Below are positions 1-8,836 of a DNA stretch of 64,000 bases, piece after piece. The stretch comes from Clostridia bacterium (GTDB taxonomy: Bacteria > Bacillota > Clostridia > TANB77 > CAG-465). Made by a program: the position numbers and the translations under genes. Each line of letters opens with the position of its first letter. Position 1 is the stretch's first letter. The DNA lies in contig JAFXHJ010000001.1 of the NCBI GenBank assembly GCA_017536445.1, positions 66,300 through 130,299 of the forward strand, read 5' to 3'. The notes beneath the pieces were generated by a model that was not told where the DNA came from, did not search any database, and saw nothing but the letters and a program-made list of their open reading frames with translations.

Positions 1-34
1 AAAATATTTTACCACAGATTGCTAATTTTAGCAA

Positions 35-64
35 CAAAAAACACCAAACATTATGTTTGGTGTT
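35..64 (-). terminator. Terminator of tRNA-Leu
   Basis: A perfect hairpin (ACACCAAACA against its complement) read on the minus strand is followed by a run of T. It lies just 3' of the tRNA-Leu gene, so it probably ends that transcript. Confidence 0.75.
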
Positions 65-68
65 AATT

Positions 69-155
69 TGGTGGGAAAGATCGGAATCGAACCGATACGA
101 GTGTTACCTCGCAGGATTTTAAGTCCTGTGCGTCTGCCAGTTCCGCCACTATCCC
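69..155 (-). tRNA. tRNA-Leu (anticodon TAA)
   Basis: The minus strand folds as a class II tRNA. It has a GGGATAG acceptor strand, a D arm, an anticodon loop CTTAAAA giving anticodon TAA, a long variable arm, a T arm with GGTTCGATTCC, and an encoded 3' CCA. One acceptor pair (position 5 with 68) appears to be T against T. The length of 87 bases fits tRNA-Leu. Confidence 0.93.
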
Positions 156-274
156 ATACAAGAAATATCTTAACATTTTTTTAGACTAAAGTCAACTAAA
201 AAATCAAAAAAAGTTATAGAAATTTTAACTTTTTTTATTTATAAGGAATTATTAAGAATTTTCAGTAGTACAAG

Positions 275-303
275 TTGTATATTTTAACCCCTTGTGTTAC
301 AAT
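275..303 (+). promoter_or_regulatory. Probable sigma-A promoter of glgP
   Basis: TTGTAT (275-280) and TACAAT (298-303) are separated by 17 bases. The predicted start lies about 105 bases before glgP, leaving an untranslated leader that holds a small hairpin (TACGCTT/AAGCGTA, about 328-352, followed by several T) and a possible short leader ORF. Confidence 0.5.
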
Positions 304-383
304 ACAGAAGAAATAATCATATTTCGGTACGCTTTAAATATAAGCGTATATTTTTAATGCTCACTTTAAAAAGGAGGTTAATT

Positions 384-431
384 GTGAGAAAAAACATATT
401 GAAAGGAGTAGTTATATGTACGATAAGGTAA
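384..431 (+). CDS. Possible 15-residue leader peptide overlapping the glgP start
   Basis: A strong ribosome-binding site AAGGAGG (371-377) precedes a GTG codon at 384. From there a frame of 15 codons runs to TAA at 429-431, past the glgP ATG at 416 in another frame. glgP has its own site (GAAAGGAG), so the short frame may serve translational coupling or may be fortuitous. It has no recognisable product. Confidence 0.25.
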   Translation: MRKNILKGVVICTIR

Positions 432-2803
432 TGCTTAAAGCGGAATATATGGATGCTGCGCGGACACTTTTTAACAAAGAACTTTCGGTGCTTAATCCGT
501 ATGAATTGAATGCGGTAATCGCAAGAGTAATAAAGACCAAGATAGTTAATTGTAACTTTAACGAATCTTTGAATCTTTATTCTAAGGAGAAAATAGCAAT
601 ATATTTCTCTATTGAGTTCCTTATGGGAAGAATTGTCTTAGATACCTTAACGAATGCGGGTTTAAGGAAGTTGACAGAAAAAATCTTCGCCGAGGAAGGA
701 ATAGACATTAACTGTCTTGAGGATGTAGAAGATACTGCGCTTGGTAACGGTGGCCTTGGAAGATTAGCTGCATGCTTTATTGAATCTGCAGCAACTCTTG
801 GTTATCCTGTATATGGCGCAGGACTTTATTACAAGTACGGCTTATTCAAGCAGATGTTTGATCATAACGGTAATCAGATTGAAGCTATTGATGATTGAAC
901 AAGTCATGGAGAGCCTTGGTTTGAACCGTATTATGAAGATGCGGTTATAGTCGAATACCAAGATACCAAGGTAAAGGCGGCCCCGTATATTTTACCGGTT
1001 GTAGGATATAATACCAGTAGAAAAGATTATGCGGCCAATGCATTTCCACTTACCCTTTGGAAGGCTGAGGGGATAGAAGGTTCAAACGAATCTGTTATTA
1101 AAATTTCGGATGTACTTTATCCAAAGGATGATACGGATGAAGGCAAGAGACTTAGATTAAGACAAGAGTACTTTTTCTCAAGTGCTATGATGCAATATGT
1201 GTTTAAAAAGCATTATGAGAAACACGGAACTTTATCTAACATTGATGAATACTATGTTTTCCAAATGAACGATACCCATCCGGTTGTTGCTTGTCTTGAA
1301 TTTATTCGCCTTCTTAAGAATGCAGGATATTCTTTTGGTGAGGCGTTTGAAAAAGCTAAGAAGTGTTTTGCGTATACAAATCATACAATTATGAGTGAAG
1401 CTTTGGAAAAATGGCCTATAATTATCTTTAAGGATATGCTTCCTAATATTTTTAAGATAATTGAGGAAATTAATCAAAGCTTAATCAATGAGCTTATAGG
1501 TAAACCTGAGTTTAACTTTACAAGTATAATTGAAGGTAAGGTTTGTTATTATCCTAACTGGGAAAAAGTAAGAGAGTACGAAATGTTTTCGCATGGTGTT
1601 ATCCATATGGCAAATATCGCAAGCTACGTTTCTTTTAGAATTAATGGAGTTGCGGAGATTCACAGCTCTATTATTAAAAAAGAAACTTTGAACAAGTGGT
1701 ATTTACTTTATCCGGATAAATTTATCAACAAGACAAATGGTATTACGCAAAGGCGTTGGCTTAAGCTTGCAAACTATGAACTTGCTAACTTCCTAGATTC
1801 TTATCTTGGAAAAGGGTGGACAACCAATCTTTCGAGGCTTGAATCTATGGAAAGATATAAGAATGACCAAGAAGTTCTCGCTCGTTTTGCTAAAGTAAAA
1901 ATAGTTGCTAAGGAAAATCTTGCAAGATATATCTTGAAGATGGAAGGAATTGATATTGATCCTAAGAGCATAATTGACTGTCAGGTAAAGAGAATTCATG
2001 AATATAAGCGTCAACTTATGAACGCTTTACGAATTCTATATATCTATGATGGTATAAAAAAAGGGAATATTAAAGATTTCTACAATACCACATTTATTAT
2101 TGGTGGAAAGGCTGCAGCTGGTTATGCTGCTGCAAAGCAAATCATATCGCTAATAAAAGATATTGAAAATCTTGTAAATAATGATCCGGATATGCAAGGT
2201 AAGATGAAAGTGGTATTCCTTACAAACTTCAATGTAAGCTATGCTGAAAAAGTGTATGCAGGTGCAAACTTCTCAGAACAAATCAGTACGGCTGGTACAG
2301 AGGCTTCTGGTACAGGCAATATGAAATTTATGCTTAATGGTGCGCCTACTATAGGAACACTTGATGGTGCAAATATTGAAATTGTAGAAGAAGCCGGTAC
2401 GCGTAACAACTATATCTTTGGAGCTACTGTAGAAGAACTTAATCGTATCAAACCCATATACAATCACCATTCTTTCCTTGAAGCAAATAAAGATTTGGTA
2501 GAACTTTTAAGTTATCTCAAAGGTGAAAAAGGGCTTGTGCGGACGTATTGGGATCTTGTAAATACTTTGCTTTATGATGATAGATATTTTGTTATGTATG
2601 ACCTTAGATCATACATTTCAGCTACCTTTAAGGCAAATGCGGATTATGCAAAAGAACAGATAACAGGCGATTATAATAGTTATACAAGAAAAGCTTTCAA
2701 GAACACTATTCATGCTGGAAAGTTCTCCTCAGATAGGACAATCAAAGAATATGCTACAGAAGTATGGCATATTGAAAAAGTTAGAAGGAATTTTAACAAA
2801 TAA
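416..2803 (+). pseudogene. glgP: Glycogen/alpha-glucan phosphorylase, interrupted by one in-frame TGA
   Basis: Glycogen phosphorylase (GT35) releases glucose 1-phosphate from alpha-glucan with pyridoxal phosphate in the cytoplasm. The frame would give about 795 residues, normal for the family. It contains the glucan phosphorylase core, the PLP-binding segment TEASGTGNMKFMLNGAP (Lys637 in the full frame) and the GTLDGANIEI motif. Codon 161 (896-898) is TGA, in the sequence IDD-stop-TSHGEPW where the family normally has Trp (DDW..xGNPW). The same frame stays open and conserved from 899 to the stop at 2803, with no frameshift. Either this is a single TGG-to-TGA change (recent mutation or sequence error) or the codon is read through. 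It is annotated here as one interrupted gene. The start ATG 416 follows GAAAGGAG. Codon choice is less AT-rich than in the pilus operon. Confidence 0.88.
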
Positions 2804-2823
2804 CTTTTAACTAAAGCAAACTA

Positions 2824-2862
2824 GAACTCTTTAGGATTTAATTATCCTAAAGAGTTCTTTTT
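2824..2862 (+). terminator. Terminator of glgP
   Basis: A 15-bp stem beginning AGAACTCTTTAGGAT, with a 5-base loop, is followed by CTTTTTAT. This is a strong intrinsic terminator 20 bases after the glgP stop. Confidence 0.88.
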
Positions 2863-2923
2863 ATGCATAAAACTATATGAAATAAATAGAATTAAGTATA
2901 GATACTATTTGAGGTGGAATGTT

Positions 2924-4162
2924 ATGAAAATAGGAAATAAGTTAAAAAAGCAATTTGTAATATGCGTGGTAGTATATGTGTTTTCGCTTTTAATTAATTT
3001 AGTATATGCATTACCGGATTTTGCAGTAGTAGAAACTAACAACAAAAAAGTTACAACTGTAGAATCTTCTATTCAAACAAATGCGCCAACGTTTAATTTT
3101 AAATCCGGAGCACATATTTTAATGGAAGCGAGTACGGGTAAAATAATTTATGCAAACAATGAAACGGAAACACTTTATCCTGCTTCTGTAACTAAGATTA
3201 TGACAATGTTGTTAATAATGGAAAAAATAGATTCGGGCGCTCTTAAATATACAGATACTGTTACGTGTACTAAACAAGCTTCGCTTATGGGTGGATCTCA
3301 GGTATGGTTTAAAGAAGGTGAAGTGTTAACAATAGACGAAGCGCTAAAGTGTATAGCAGTTGTATCAGCAAATGATGTGAGTTATGCTATGGCTGAGCTT
3401 GTTGGTGGTAGCCATGATAATTTTGTTAGTATGATGAATGATAAAGCGAAAGAATTAGGAATGGATTATACAAAGTTTATGAATGCGCATGGAATAGACG
3501 AAGAAGGACATTATACGTGTGCTAAAGATATAGCATTGATGTCTAGGGAATTAATTACAAAACATCCAGATATATTAAAATATACAACAATATGGCAAGA
3601 TAGTATAAGAAATGGTACATTTACTTTGTCTAGTACGAATAAACTACTAAAAACGTATAGTGGGTTAACAGGTCTTAAGACGGGTTCTACGTCTCAAGCA
3701 ATGTATAATTTATCTGCAACAGCTACACGCGAAGGATTAACGTTAATAGCGGTTGTTATGAAAGCTCCGTCTGGAGATATTAGAGGGCAAGAAATAACAA
3801 CGCTTTTAAATTATGGATTTTCTAATTATTCTGTTTTGGAAATGTGCAAAGAAGCAGAAGTTGTAGACAAAATAAAGATTAATAAGAATATATCTGAGGA
3901 AGCGGAAGTCGTAACTAAAGAATGTAAAAGCTTGCTAATGTTAAAGGGAGAAAAAAGAGAATATACTAAGCAAATAAATATAAAAGAAAAGCTAATTGCA
4001 CCATTAGAACTAAATGAAGTAATTGGTGAGGTGAAATGGATAGATGAAGAAGGTCAGATTGTGTGTAAAACAGAATTAGTTGTAAACAAAAAAATAGGAC
4101 GTTCAAAAATAGATGAATATATATCAAGAATTCTTCAAAAATTTACAAGATTCGAAAAATAG
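2924..4162 (+). CDS. D-alanyl-D-alanine carboxypeptidase (PBP5/DacF type)
   Basis: This penicillin-binding protein trims the terminal D-Ala of peptidoglycan stem peptides outside the membrane. The 412-residue product has an N-terminal signal/anchor (LKKQFVICVVVYVFSLLIN). It carries the three serine-peptidase motifs in order: SVTK (Ser88, Lys91), SAN (148-150) and KTG (252-254). A C-terminal beta-rich PBP5-associated region and a basic tail follow. ATG 2924 is chosen over the in-frame TTG at 2909 because GAGGTGG sits just before it. In spore formers the DacF/DacB members act on cortex; a vegetative PBP5 role is equally possible. It is transcribed alone, ahead of the pilus operon promoter. Confidence 0.88.
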   Translation: MKIGNKLKKQFVICVVVYVFSLLINLVYALPDFAVVETNNKKVTTVESSIQTNAPTFNFKSGAHILMEASTGKIIYANNETETLYPASVTKIMTMLLIMEKIDSGALKYTDTVTCTKQASLMGGSQVWFKEGEVLTIDEALKCIAVVSANDVSYAMAELVGGSHDNFVSMMNDKAKELGMDYTKFMNAHGIDEEGHYTCAKDIALMSRELITKHPDILKYTTIWQDSIRNGTFTLSSTNKLLKTYSGLTGLKTGSTSQAMYNLSATATREGLTLIAVVMKAPSGDIRGQEITTLLNYGFSNYSVLEMCKEAEVVDKIKINKNISEEAEVVTKECKSLLMLKGEKREYTKQINIKEKLIAPLELNEVIGEVKWIDEEGQIVCKTELVVNKKIGRSKIDEYISRILQKFTRFEK

Positions 4163-4200
4163 TACTAATATATAAGCTCATTAAAAACGCTGTAAATAGG

Positions 4201-4241
4201 TAAAATAAATGTAATGTTACACAAATATTACATTTATTTTA
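4201..4241 (+). terminator. Large perfect inverted repeat between dacF-like gene and pilus operon
   Basis: A 15-base arm beginning TAAAATAAATGTAAT (4201-4215) is repeated in perfect inverted form at 4227-4241 with an 11-base loop. It is followed by T-rich sequence. It probably terminates the upstream gene but could also be an operator for the pilus promoter 40 bases downstream. An outer AAACGCT/AGCGTTT pair flanks it. Confidence 0.55.
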
Positions 4242-4278
4242 CATTTCAATTTAAAGCGTTTCAAATAGCCTAAAATCG

Positions 4279-4307
4279 TTGACTAAAATGACGGTTTGTT
4301 ATATTAT
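4279..4307 (+). promoter_or_regulatory. Sigma-A promoter of the Tad-like operon
   Basis: TTGACT (4279-4284) and TATTAT (4302-4307) are spaced by exactly 17 bases. Transcription would begin near 4314, with GGAGG at 4322-4326 and the first start codon at 4336. No other equally good promoter was seen before 26941, which supports a single long operon. Confidence 0.7.
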
Positions 4308-4335
4308 TTGGTCAGTATTATGGAGGTTTATACAT

Positions 4336-5364
4336 ATGATAGGGATGAATCAAATAAAGAAGAGGTTATTTAGAGGTATTGCAATAGGACTAGCAATAGG
4401 ACTAGTGGGTATGGTTGTAATATTTGTACTAATGAATAACATTGTAAATTCATATAAAGATGGAACGAATGACAATTTCCTAAGAGATTATACTTCGGAA
4501 GTTGTAACTTTAACAAGAGATGTGGTTCAAGGAGAGAAAATAACATATGACATGTTGACAACTACTAGAATTCATAAAAACACTGCGGCTACGAATGCTA
4601 TAACAAGTCCAGGAAGTATAGTTGGGCAAATAGCTAAGTATAATATAGCACAAAATACAACTGCTGTTTCTGGTATGTTTGCAGGTAAATTAGTAGGACA
4701 AGATACAAGAATACAAGAAATCAGCTCGGTATTATTGCCAATAGACTTGGTAGAAGGAGATTACGTAGATATACGTATAATGTTCCCAAGTGGTGTTGAA
4801 TATATTGTTTTAGCACAAATGCAAGTTCAAAAAATATATGGAAACGTAATTTGGTTAGAAATGACAGAAGAAGATATTTTATTATTAAACAGTGCGATTG
4901 TAGACTCATATTTGACAGAAGGTTCTAAGTTGTATGCTGTTAGATATGCAGATCCAACAACACAAATAAAGCTTGGTACAGAAGAAGAGCTTACTAAAGC
5001 AGAAGATTATATAAAGAGTAAGATTGCATCTGAAATAACTTCTTTAGGTGGAACACCAACTACTGAAGAATTGTCAAAATTGATTTCTAAATATGCGATA
5101 GAATATAGATATTATATAGAGTCATACAATAAGATGACAATTAATTACCAACCAAATGATGAAGTTATGAAATTCATGAGAAAGAATCCGTACATAGTTG
5201 AAAAAGCAAAAGAAAGATTGGATTCGGTAGCACGTACTAATATTGAGTCAAGTATAGAATTATTCGAGTCAGATAGCGGAGAAGCTTATGAAGGTTTAAT
5301 TGAAGGAATTGAAACTTCAATAGAGTCAATAAATGAAGTAAGAACTGGCTTATTAGAAGGATAA
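4336..5364 (+). CDS. SAF-domain membrane protein, CpaB/RcpC-like
   Basis: The first gene of the Tad-like operon encodes 342 residues. An N-terminal membrane segment (about residues 10-35) is followed by a SAF-like region (VVTLTRDVVQGEKITYDMLT, near residue 60) and a CpaB-type continuation (LLPIDLVEGDYVDIRIMFPS). The C-terminal third is helical. CpaB/RcpC proteins of Tad systems sit in the envelope and help pilus passage or stability; some bind peptidoglycan or form a secretin-linked ring. In this monoderm-like setting a wall-associated role is inferred. The start ATG 4336 follows TGGAGG; the longer frame from 4279 starts in the promoter -35 box and is rejected. Confidence 0.75.
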   Translation: MIGMNQIKKRLFRGIAIGLAIGLVGMVVIFVLMNNIVNSYKDGTNDNFLRDYTSEVVTLTRDVVQGEKITYDMLTTTRIHKNTAATNAITSPGSIVGQIAKYNIAQNTTAVSGMFAGKLVGQDTRIQEISSVLLPIDLVEGDYVDIRIMFPSGVEYIVLAQMQVQKIYGNVIWLEMTEEDILLLNSAIVDSYLTEGSKLYAVRYADPTTQIKLGTEEELTKAEDYIKSKIASEITSLGGTPTTEELSKLISKYAIEYRYYIESYNKMTINYQPNDEVMKFMRKNPYIVEKAKERLDSVARTNIESSIELFESDSGEAYEGLIEGIETSIESINEVRTGLLEG

Positions 5365-5380
5365 AATATAGGAGGAGCAA

Positions 5381-6112
5381 ATGCAAAAAATAGTAGGTTT
5401 GGTGGGATACGTAAATAAATCAGAATTGATTATAAATCTTGCAAAAACACTTTCTATTACCGGCAAAAAAGTGCTGGTAATAGATGGTACACTAGAAGAG
5501 AGATTGAGATATACAATACCAGCCTTTAATAATTCTGAAAAAGAATATTTAACGAATTTTGATGGTGTAGATTATGCATTGGGATTCAATAGCATAGACG
5601 CTATAAAAGAATATATTTGTACAAAAACATCTGATGCAGATACATATGACATCATATTATTAGATATAGATAATGCAGAATCATATGTAGGGTTTAGACA
5701 AGGTACAGAAGAATTTACTAAAACATTCTTTTTTATAGAGTATTTAAATATTTCTTTTGGAAGAAATGCAGAAATATTAAAAACGCTTACTTCTTTTTCG
5801 GAAGAAGGCAAAAAGCCGGTTTTAACAAGAGTGGTATATAAACAATATGTATCTAGAACTAGTGACAAGTATTTTGCAAGAATGATAGAAGAATATCCTG
5901 TAGAATGGAACGAAAGAGACTATGAGCTTCCATTTTTGGAGCAAGATAAAATTGCAGATATAGAAATGCAACAAAGTGGATTTATAGATTTAAATAGACA
6001 TACAAAACAATTTGTAAATATGGTAGCAGATATTGCGTCAGAGATACTAGGTGATGTTGCATCTGCAGATATTAGAAAATTAATAAAAATGTATACGAGG
6101 GGGAGAGCATAA
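5381..6112 (+). CDS. ParA/MinD-like protein with degenerate nucleotide site (TadZ-like)
   Basis: This 243-residue protein has the alternating beta-alpha layout of MinD/ParA ATPases: MQKIVGLVGYVNKSELIINL, then KKVLVIDGT, then DIILLDIDN. The deviant Walker A (GKGGVGKT in active members) is replaced by GYVNKSEL, so the Lys residues and glycines are missing. TadZ/CpaE relatives in Tad clusters also often lack a full P-loop and act as polar localisers of the ATPase. It overlaps the next gene by one base and lies 16 bases after the SAF gene, so it belongs to the same operon. Nucleotide binding is doubtful. Confidence 0.65.
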   Translation: MQKIVGLVGYVNKSELIINLAKTLSITGKKVLVIDGTLEERLRYTIPAFNNSEKEYLTNFDGVDYALGFNSIDAIKEYICTKTSDADTYDIILLDIDNAESYVGFRQGTEEFTKTFFFIEYLNISFGRNAEILKTLTSFSEEGKKPVLTRVVYKQYVSRTSDKYFARMIEEYPVEWNERDYELPFLEQDKIADIEMQQSGFIDLNRHTKQFVNMVADIASEILGDVASADIRKLIKMYTRGRA

Positions 6113-6918
6113 TGCCAAAAATAGTTTTTTGGAGTCCAGAGCCTAAATCGATAGGACAAACATTGGCGAGCGTTGCGATAACGACTGTAATGGCCATAGA
6201 AGAAGATTATTCAAATTTATTGTTGCACGGACATTGGCAAGCAAAAAAGATTGAAACGGCATTCACATATTATGAAACTTTGAAAAAAACAAATGTTTTT
6301 GGGAGTTCAAGTATGGGTATAACAGCGTTAGCAAGATTAGTAGAAAGTAATAAGTTGACTCCTGAAGGAATAAGAAATTATGCGAAGCCGGTATTAAAGC
6401 AAAGATTAGATATAATGTATGGAACTAACGTTGCAAGTAGAGAACAATTTGTGCAACTAACAAAAAGTTTAAATATGGTTATAAAGAACGCAGTTCAAAC
6501 ATACGATTTAGTTTGGATAGATCTTCCGAAGGGAACGGATAAATCGTATATAACAGAAATTCTATCTGAAGCAGACTATGTAATATGTACAATAAATCAA
6601 GAAGCAATGTTTTTAGATGAGGCTTTAAAACAATATATGGAAAATGATTACATAAAAGATAAACCAAAGATGCTTTTAATGTGTAATTATGAACCAAGGT
6701 CTAAGTACAACATACCAAATATAAGAAGAAAATATGGAATTAAAGATCCAATTTATAGTATACCAAGTAATTATTTATTTACGGATGCATGTAACGATGG
6801 AAACGTTATAGATTTTATATATAACAATTTGAATGCAGATAAGAATGATTATAATGGCAGTTTTATTTATGAAGTTAAAGAAGTATTAAAAGAAATTTTA
6901 AGTAAAGTTAGAGTATAA
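6112..6918 (+). CDS. Second ParA/TadZ-like protein with degenerate P-loop
   Basis: The 268-residue protein begins MPKIVFWSPEPKSIGQTLAS, where the P-loop of ParA ATPases would be, and keeps YDLVWIDLPKGTDKSYITEI and ADYVICTINQEAMFLDEALK as the later strands. SPEPKSIGQT keeps a Lys and Thr-like positions but not the glycine pattern. Two adjacent divergent ParA-like proteins suggest a heterodimer for positioning the secretion ATPase. It follows GGGGGAGAGCATA and overlaps the previous stop. The TadZ/CpaE assignment rests on context and fold pattern, not strong motif identity. Confidence 0.65.
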   Translation: MPKIVFWSPEPKSIGQTLASVAITTVMAIEEDYSNLLLHGHWQAKKIETAFTYYETLKKTNVFGSSSMGITALARLVESNKLTPEGIRNYAKPVLKQRLDIMYGTNVASREQFVQLTKSLNMVIKNAVQTYDLVWIDLPKGTDKSYITEILSEADYVICTINQEAMFLDEALKQYMENDYIKDKPKMLLMCNYEPRSKYNIPNIRRKYGIKDPIYSIPSNYLFTDACNDGNVIDFIYNNLNADKNDYNGSFIYEVKEVLKEILSKVRV

Positions 6919-6935
6919 AGTAAGGGGGTAATAAC

Positions 6936-8828
6936 TTGGCATTATCAGCAGTATTTAATATTATATTGTCGTTAGTTGTAGTTTTACTTGTTGGTGTTTG
7001 TATTTATTATGCAGCTACTAAAAGAAGTGAGCTTGGCATAGTAGATGAAGTAGAACGTGAAAGACAGAAATATAGTGTAAAAGGTATGTCAGATTTTATT
7101 AAACATGAGTTTGATGAAATAACAAGAATGAACCTTTATGATTTAGCTCTTTCAGAGGATGAGTTCGAAAGAAGAAAAAATACAAAATATGAATTAAAGA
7201 AGGCTTTAAAAGGAGCAGGTTATGCTTCAGCGAACGATAAAAAGTATGTAAAAACATTAATGTTTGACTTACTTAGAAATCAGTATAAAGTAAATGAAAG
7301 AAATATAAATTATGCTATTTCTTTCGATAACGTAGATAAAATGACAGCGGCAGATAAATTTGATATTCTTCTACATATGTATAAGAAAAAATATAAATCT
7401 AATGCGTTGTCACAAATAATATCAGAATATAGACTTGATGAACCTAAATTTGAATATGATGCAGCGGTTCCTTCTTATGTAATAACACCAGAAGAAATTG
7501 ATCAAATATATAACGAACAAATAATGGGGCAATCAATAGATTTTGAAGATAAACTTCAAATAGTAGTACAAAGAATATACCAAGGTTACAAGGGATTTAG
7601 TGTTATAGATGATATACGTGACCAAAACATAGATGGTGTTTCTGGAGGCGTATCGGGTATACCACCAAGCTTCTTAGATCAAGTTGGTGATATGGAAGAT
7701 TACCTTGATGCAACTGGTAAATTCAATATACCAATGTCATACGATTCGGTATGGATATTCTATAAAGGTAAATCAATGTACTTATCATTCCTATCATTTG
7801 GTAGCGAAGCAGAACTAAGAAGAGTTTGTCAAAACATATACAAGTTTAACAATCCAGGTCAGTTATCTGAGTCAGTTGGTTTTAAAATCAACGAAATGAA
7901 GGATGGTTCCAGAATAGTTGTTCTAAGACCGAACTTCTCAGAATCTTGGGCTTTCTTCGTAAGAAAGTTCGCTCCACCGGTTTTAGTTAACCCAGAGCAA
8001 TTGTTAATACACAAGAATAAAGAAAACGTAATAGAACTATTAAAATATTTAATTAGAGGAGCGAGAGTTACAGCCGTTACAGGAGAACAAGGTTGTGGTA
8101 AAACAACACTTCTTATGGCGATAATGAAATTCTTATATCCTACAATTACAATTCGTGTACAGGAAACTGCATTCGAATTACACTTAAGAAAAATTTATCC
8201 AAGAAACAACATCTTGTCTCTTAGAGAAACAGACACAATCACTGGTCAAATGGGACTAGACGTTCAAAAGAAAACAGATGGTGGTGTTAACATCCTAGGA
8301 GAGGTTGCAACAGACCCAGTTGCTGCTTGGATGATACAAATGGCGCAAGTTGCTTCTAAGTTCACACTATTTACGCACCACGCCAAAACATTCCCTAACT
8401 TAATAACAGCACTTAGAAACTCACTACTAAAAATAGGAATGTTCAATAACGAAGACGTTGCAGAAGTGCAAGTTGTTAACGTTATAAACTTTGATATACA
8501 CTTAAAAAGAGGTGTAGACGGAACAAGATTTATTGAAAGAATAACAGAATGTGTTCCAAAAGAAAAAGAATTCAAATATCATGAAGGTTATAGAACAGCT
8601 AAGAATATGGACGACAAATGGGAAGCTTTTATGGATAATGCTACAGAATACTTTAGACATATGACACAAACTTCTAACTATGATTATCATAATATAGTAG
8701 AATTCAAAAACGGTGAATATGTATTTACTCATGAACTATCTGAAGCAAATGTACAAGCAATGAGAGAAAATATGTCTGACGAAGACGTTAAAGAATTTGA
8801 TAAATTCTTAGATACAGCTTGGGGGTGA
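6936..8828 (+). CDS. CpaF/TadA-like secretion ATPase with N-terminal membrane anchor
   Basis: This 630-residue protein is the motor ATPase of the Tad-like machine. Residues 1-28 are hydrophobic (FNIILSLVVVLLVGVCIYYA), an anchor not usual in CpaF. A helical N-terminal domain follows (to about 350), then the P-loop GEQGCGKTTL (Lys389), Asp-box region RVQETAFELHLR, Walker B region VNILGEVATDP and His-box THHAKTFPNLI. The family hydrolyses ATP to assemble or extrude pilins. It starts at TTG 6936 after AAGGGGG. The stop is TGA, one of few here; reading through would add only about a dozen codons, so TGA is a true stop. The next gene begins 8 bases on. Confidence 0.88.
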   Translation: MALSAVFNIILSLVVVLLVGVCIYYAATKRSELGIVDEVERERQKYSVKGMSDFIKHEFDEITRMNLYDLALSEDEFERRKNTKYELKKALKGAGYASANDKKYVKTLMFDLLRNQYKVNERNINYAISFDNVDKMTAADKFDILLHMYKKKYKSNALSQIISEYRLDEPKFEYDAAVPSYVITPEEIDQIYNEQIMGQSIDFEDKLQIVVQRIYQGYKGFSVIDDIRDQNIDGVSGGVSGIPPSFLDQVGDMEDYLDATGKFNIPMSYDSVWIFYKGKSMYLSFLSFGSEAELRRVCQNIYKFNNPGQLSESVGFKINEMKDGSRIVVLRPNFSESWAFFVRKFAPPVLVNPEQLLIHKNKENVIELLKYLIRGARVTAVTGEQGCGKTTLLMAIMKFLYPTITIRVQETAFELHLRKIYPRNNILSLRETDTITGQMGLDVQKKTDGGVNILGEVATDPVAAWMIQMAQVASKFTLFTHHAKTFPNLITALRNSLLKIGMFNNEDVAEVQVVNVINFDIHLKRGVDGTRFIERITECVPKEKEFKYHEGYRTAKNMDDKWEAFMDNATEYFRHMTQTSNYDYHNIVEFKNGEYVFTHELSEANVQAMRENMSDEDVKEFDKFLDTAWG

Positions 8829-8836
8829 GATAGTTT

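Noticed and set aside
896-898. Genome-wide reassignment of TGA to Trp
   Set aside because: Trp is written TGG in the other genes I checked, and TGA ends the ATPase gene (8826), the acyltransferase gene (34952), spoIIE (51527) and yqfD (63919), where reading on gives short nonsense or runs into the next gene.
4279-4335. Upstream extension of the SAF-domain protein
   Set aside because: The TTG start at 4279 is the -35 box of a 17-spaced promoter, and the ATG at 4336 has a proper RBS.
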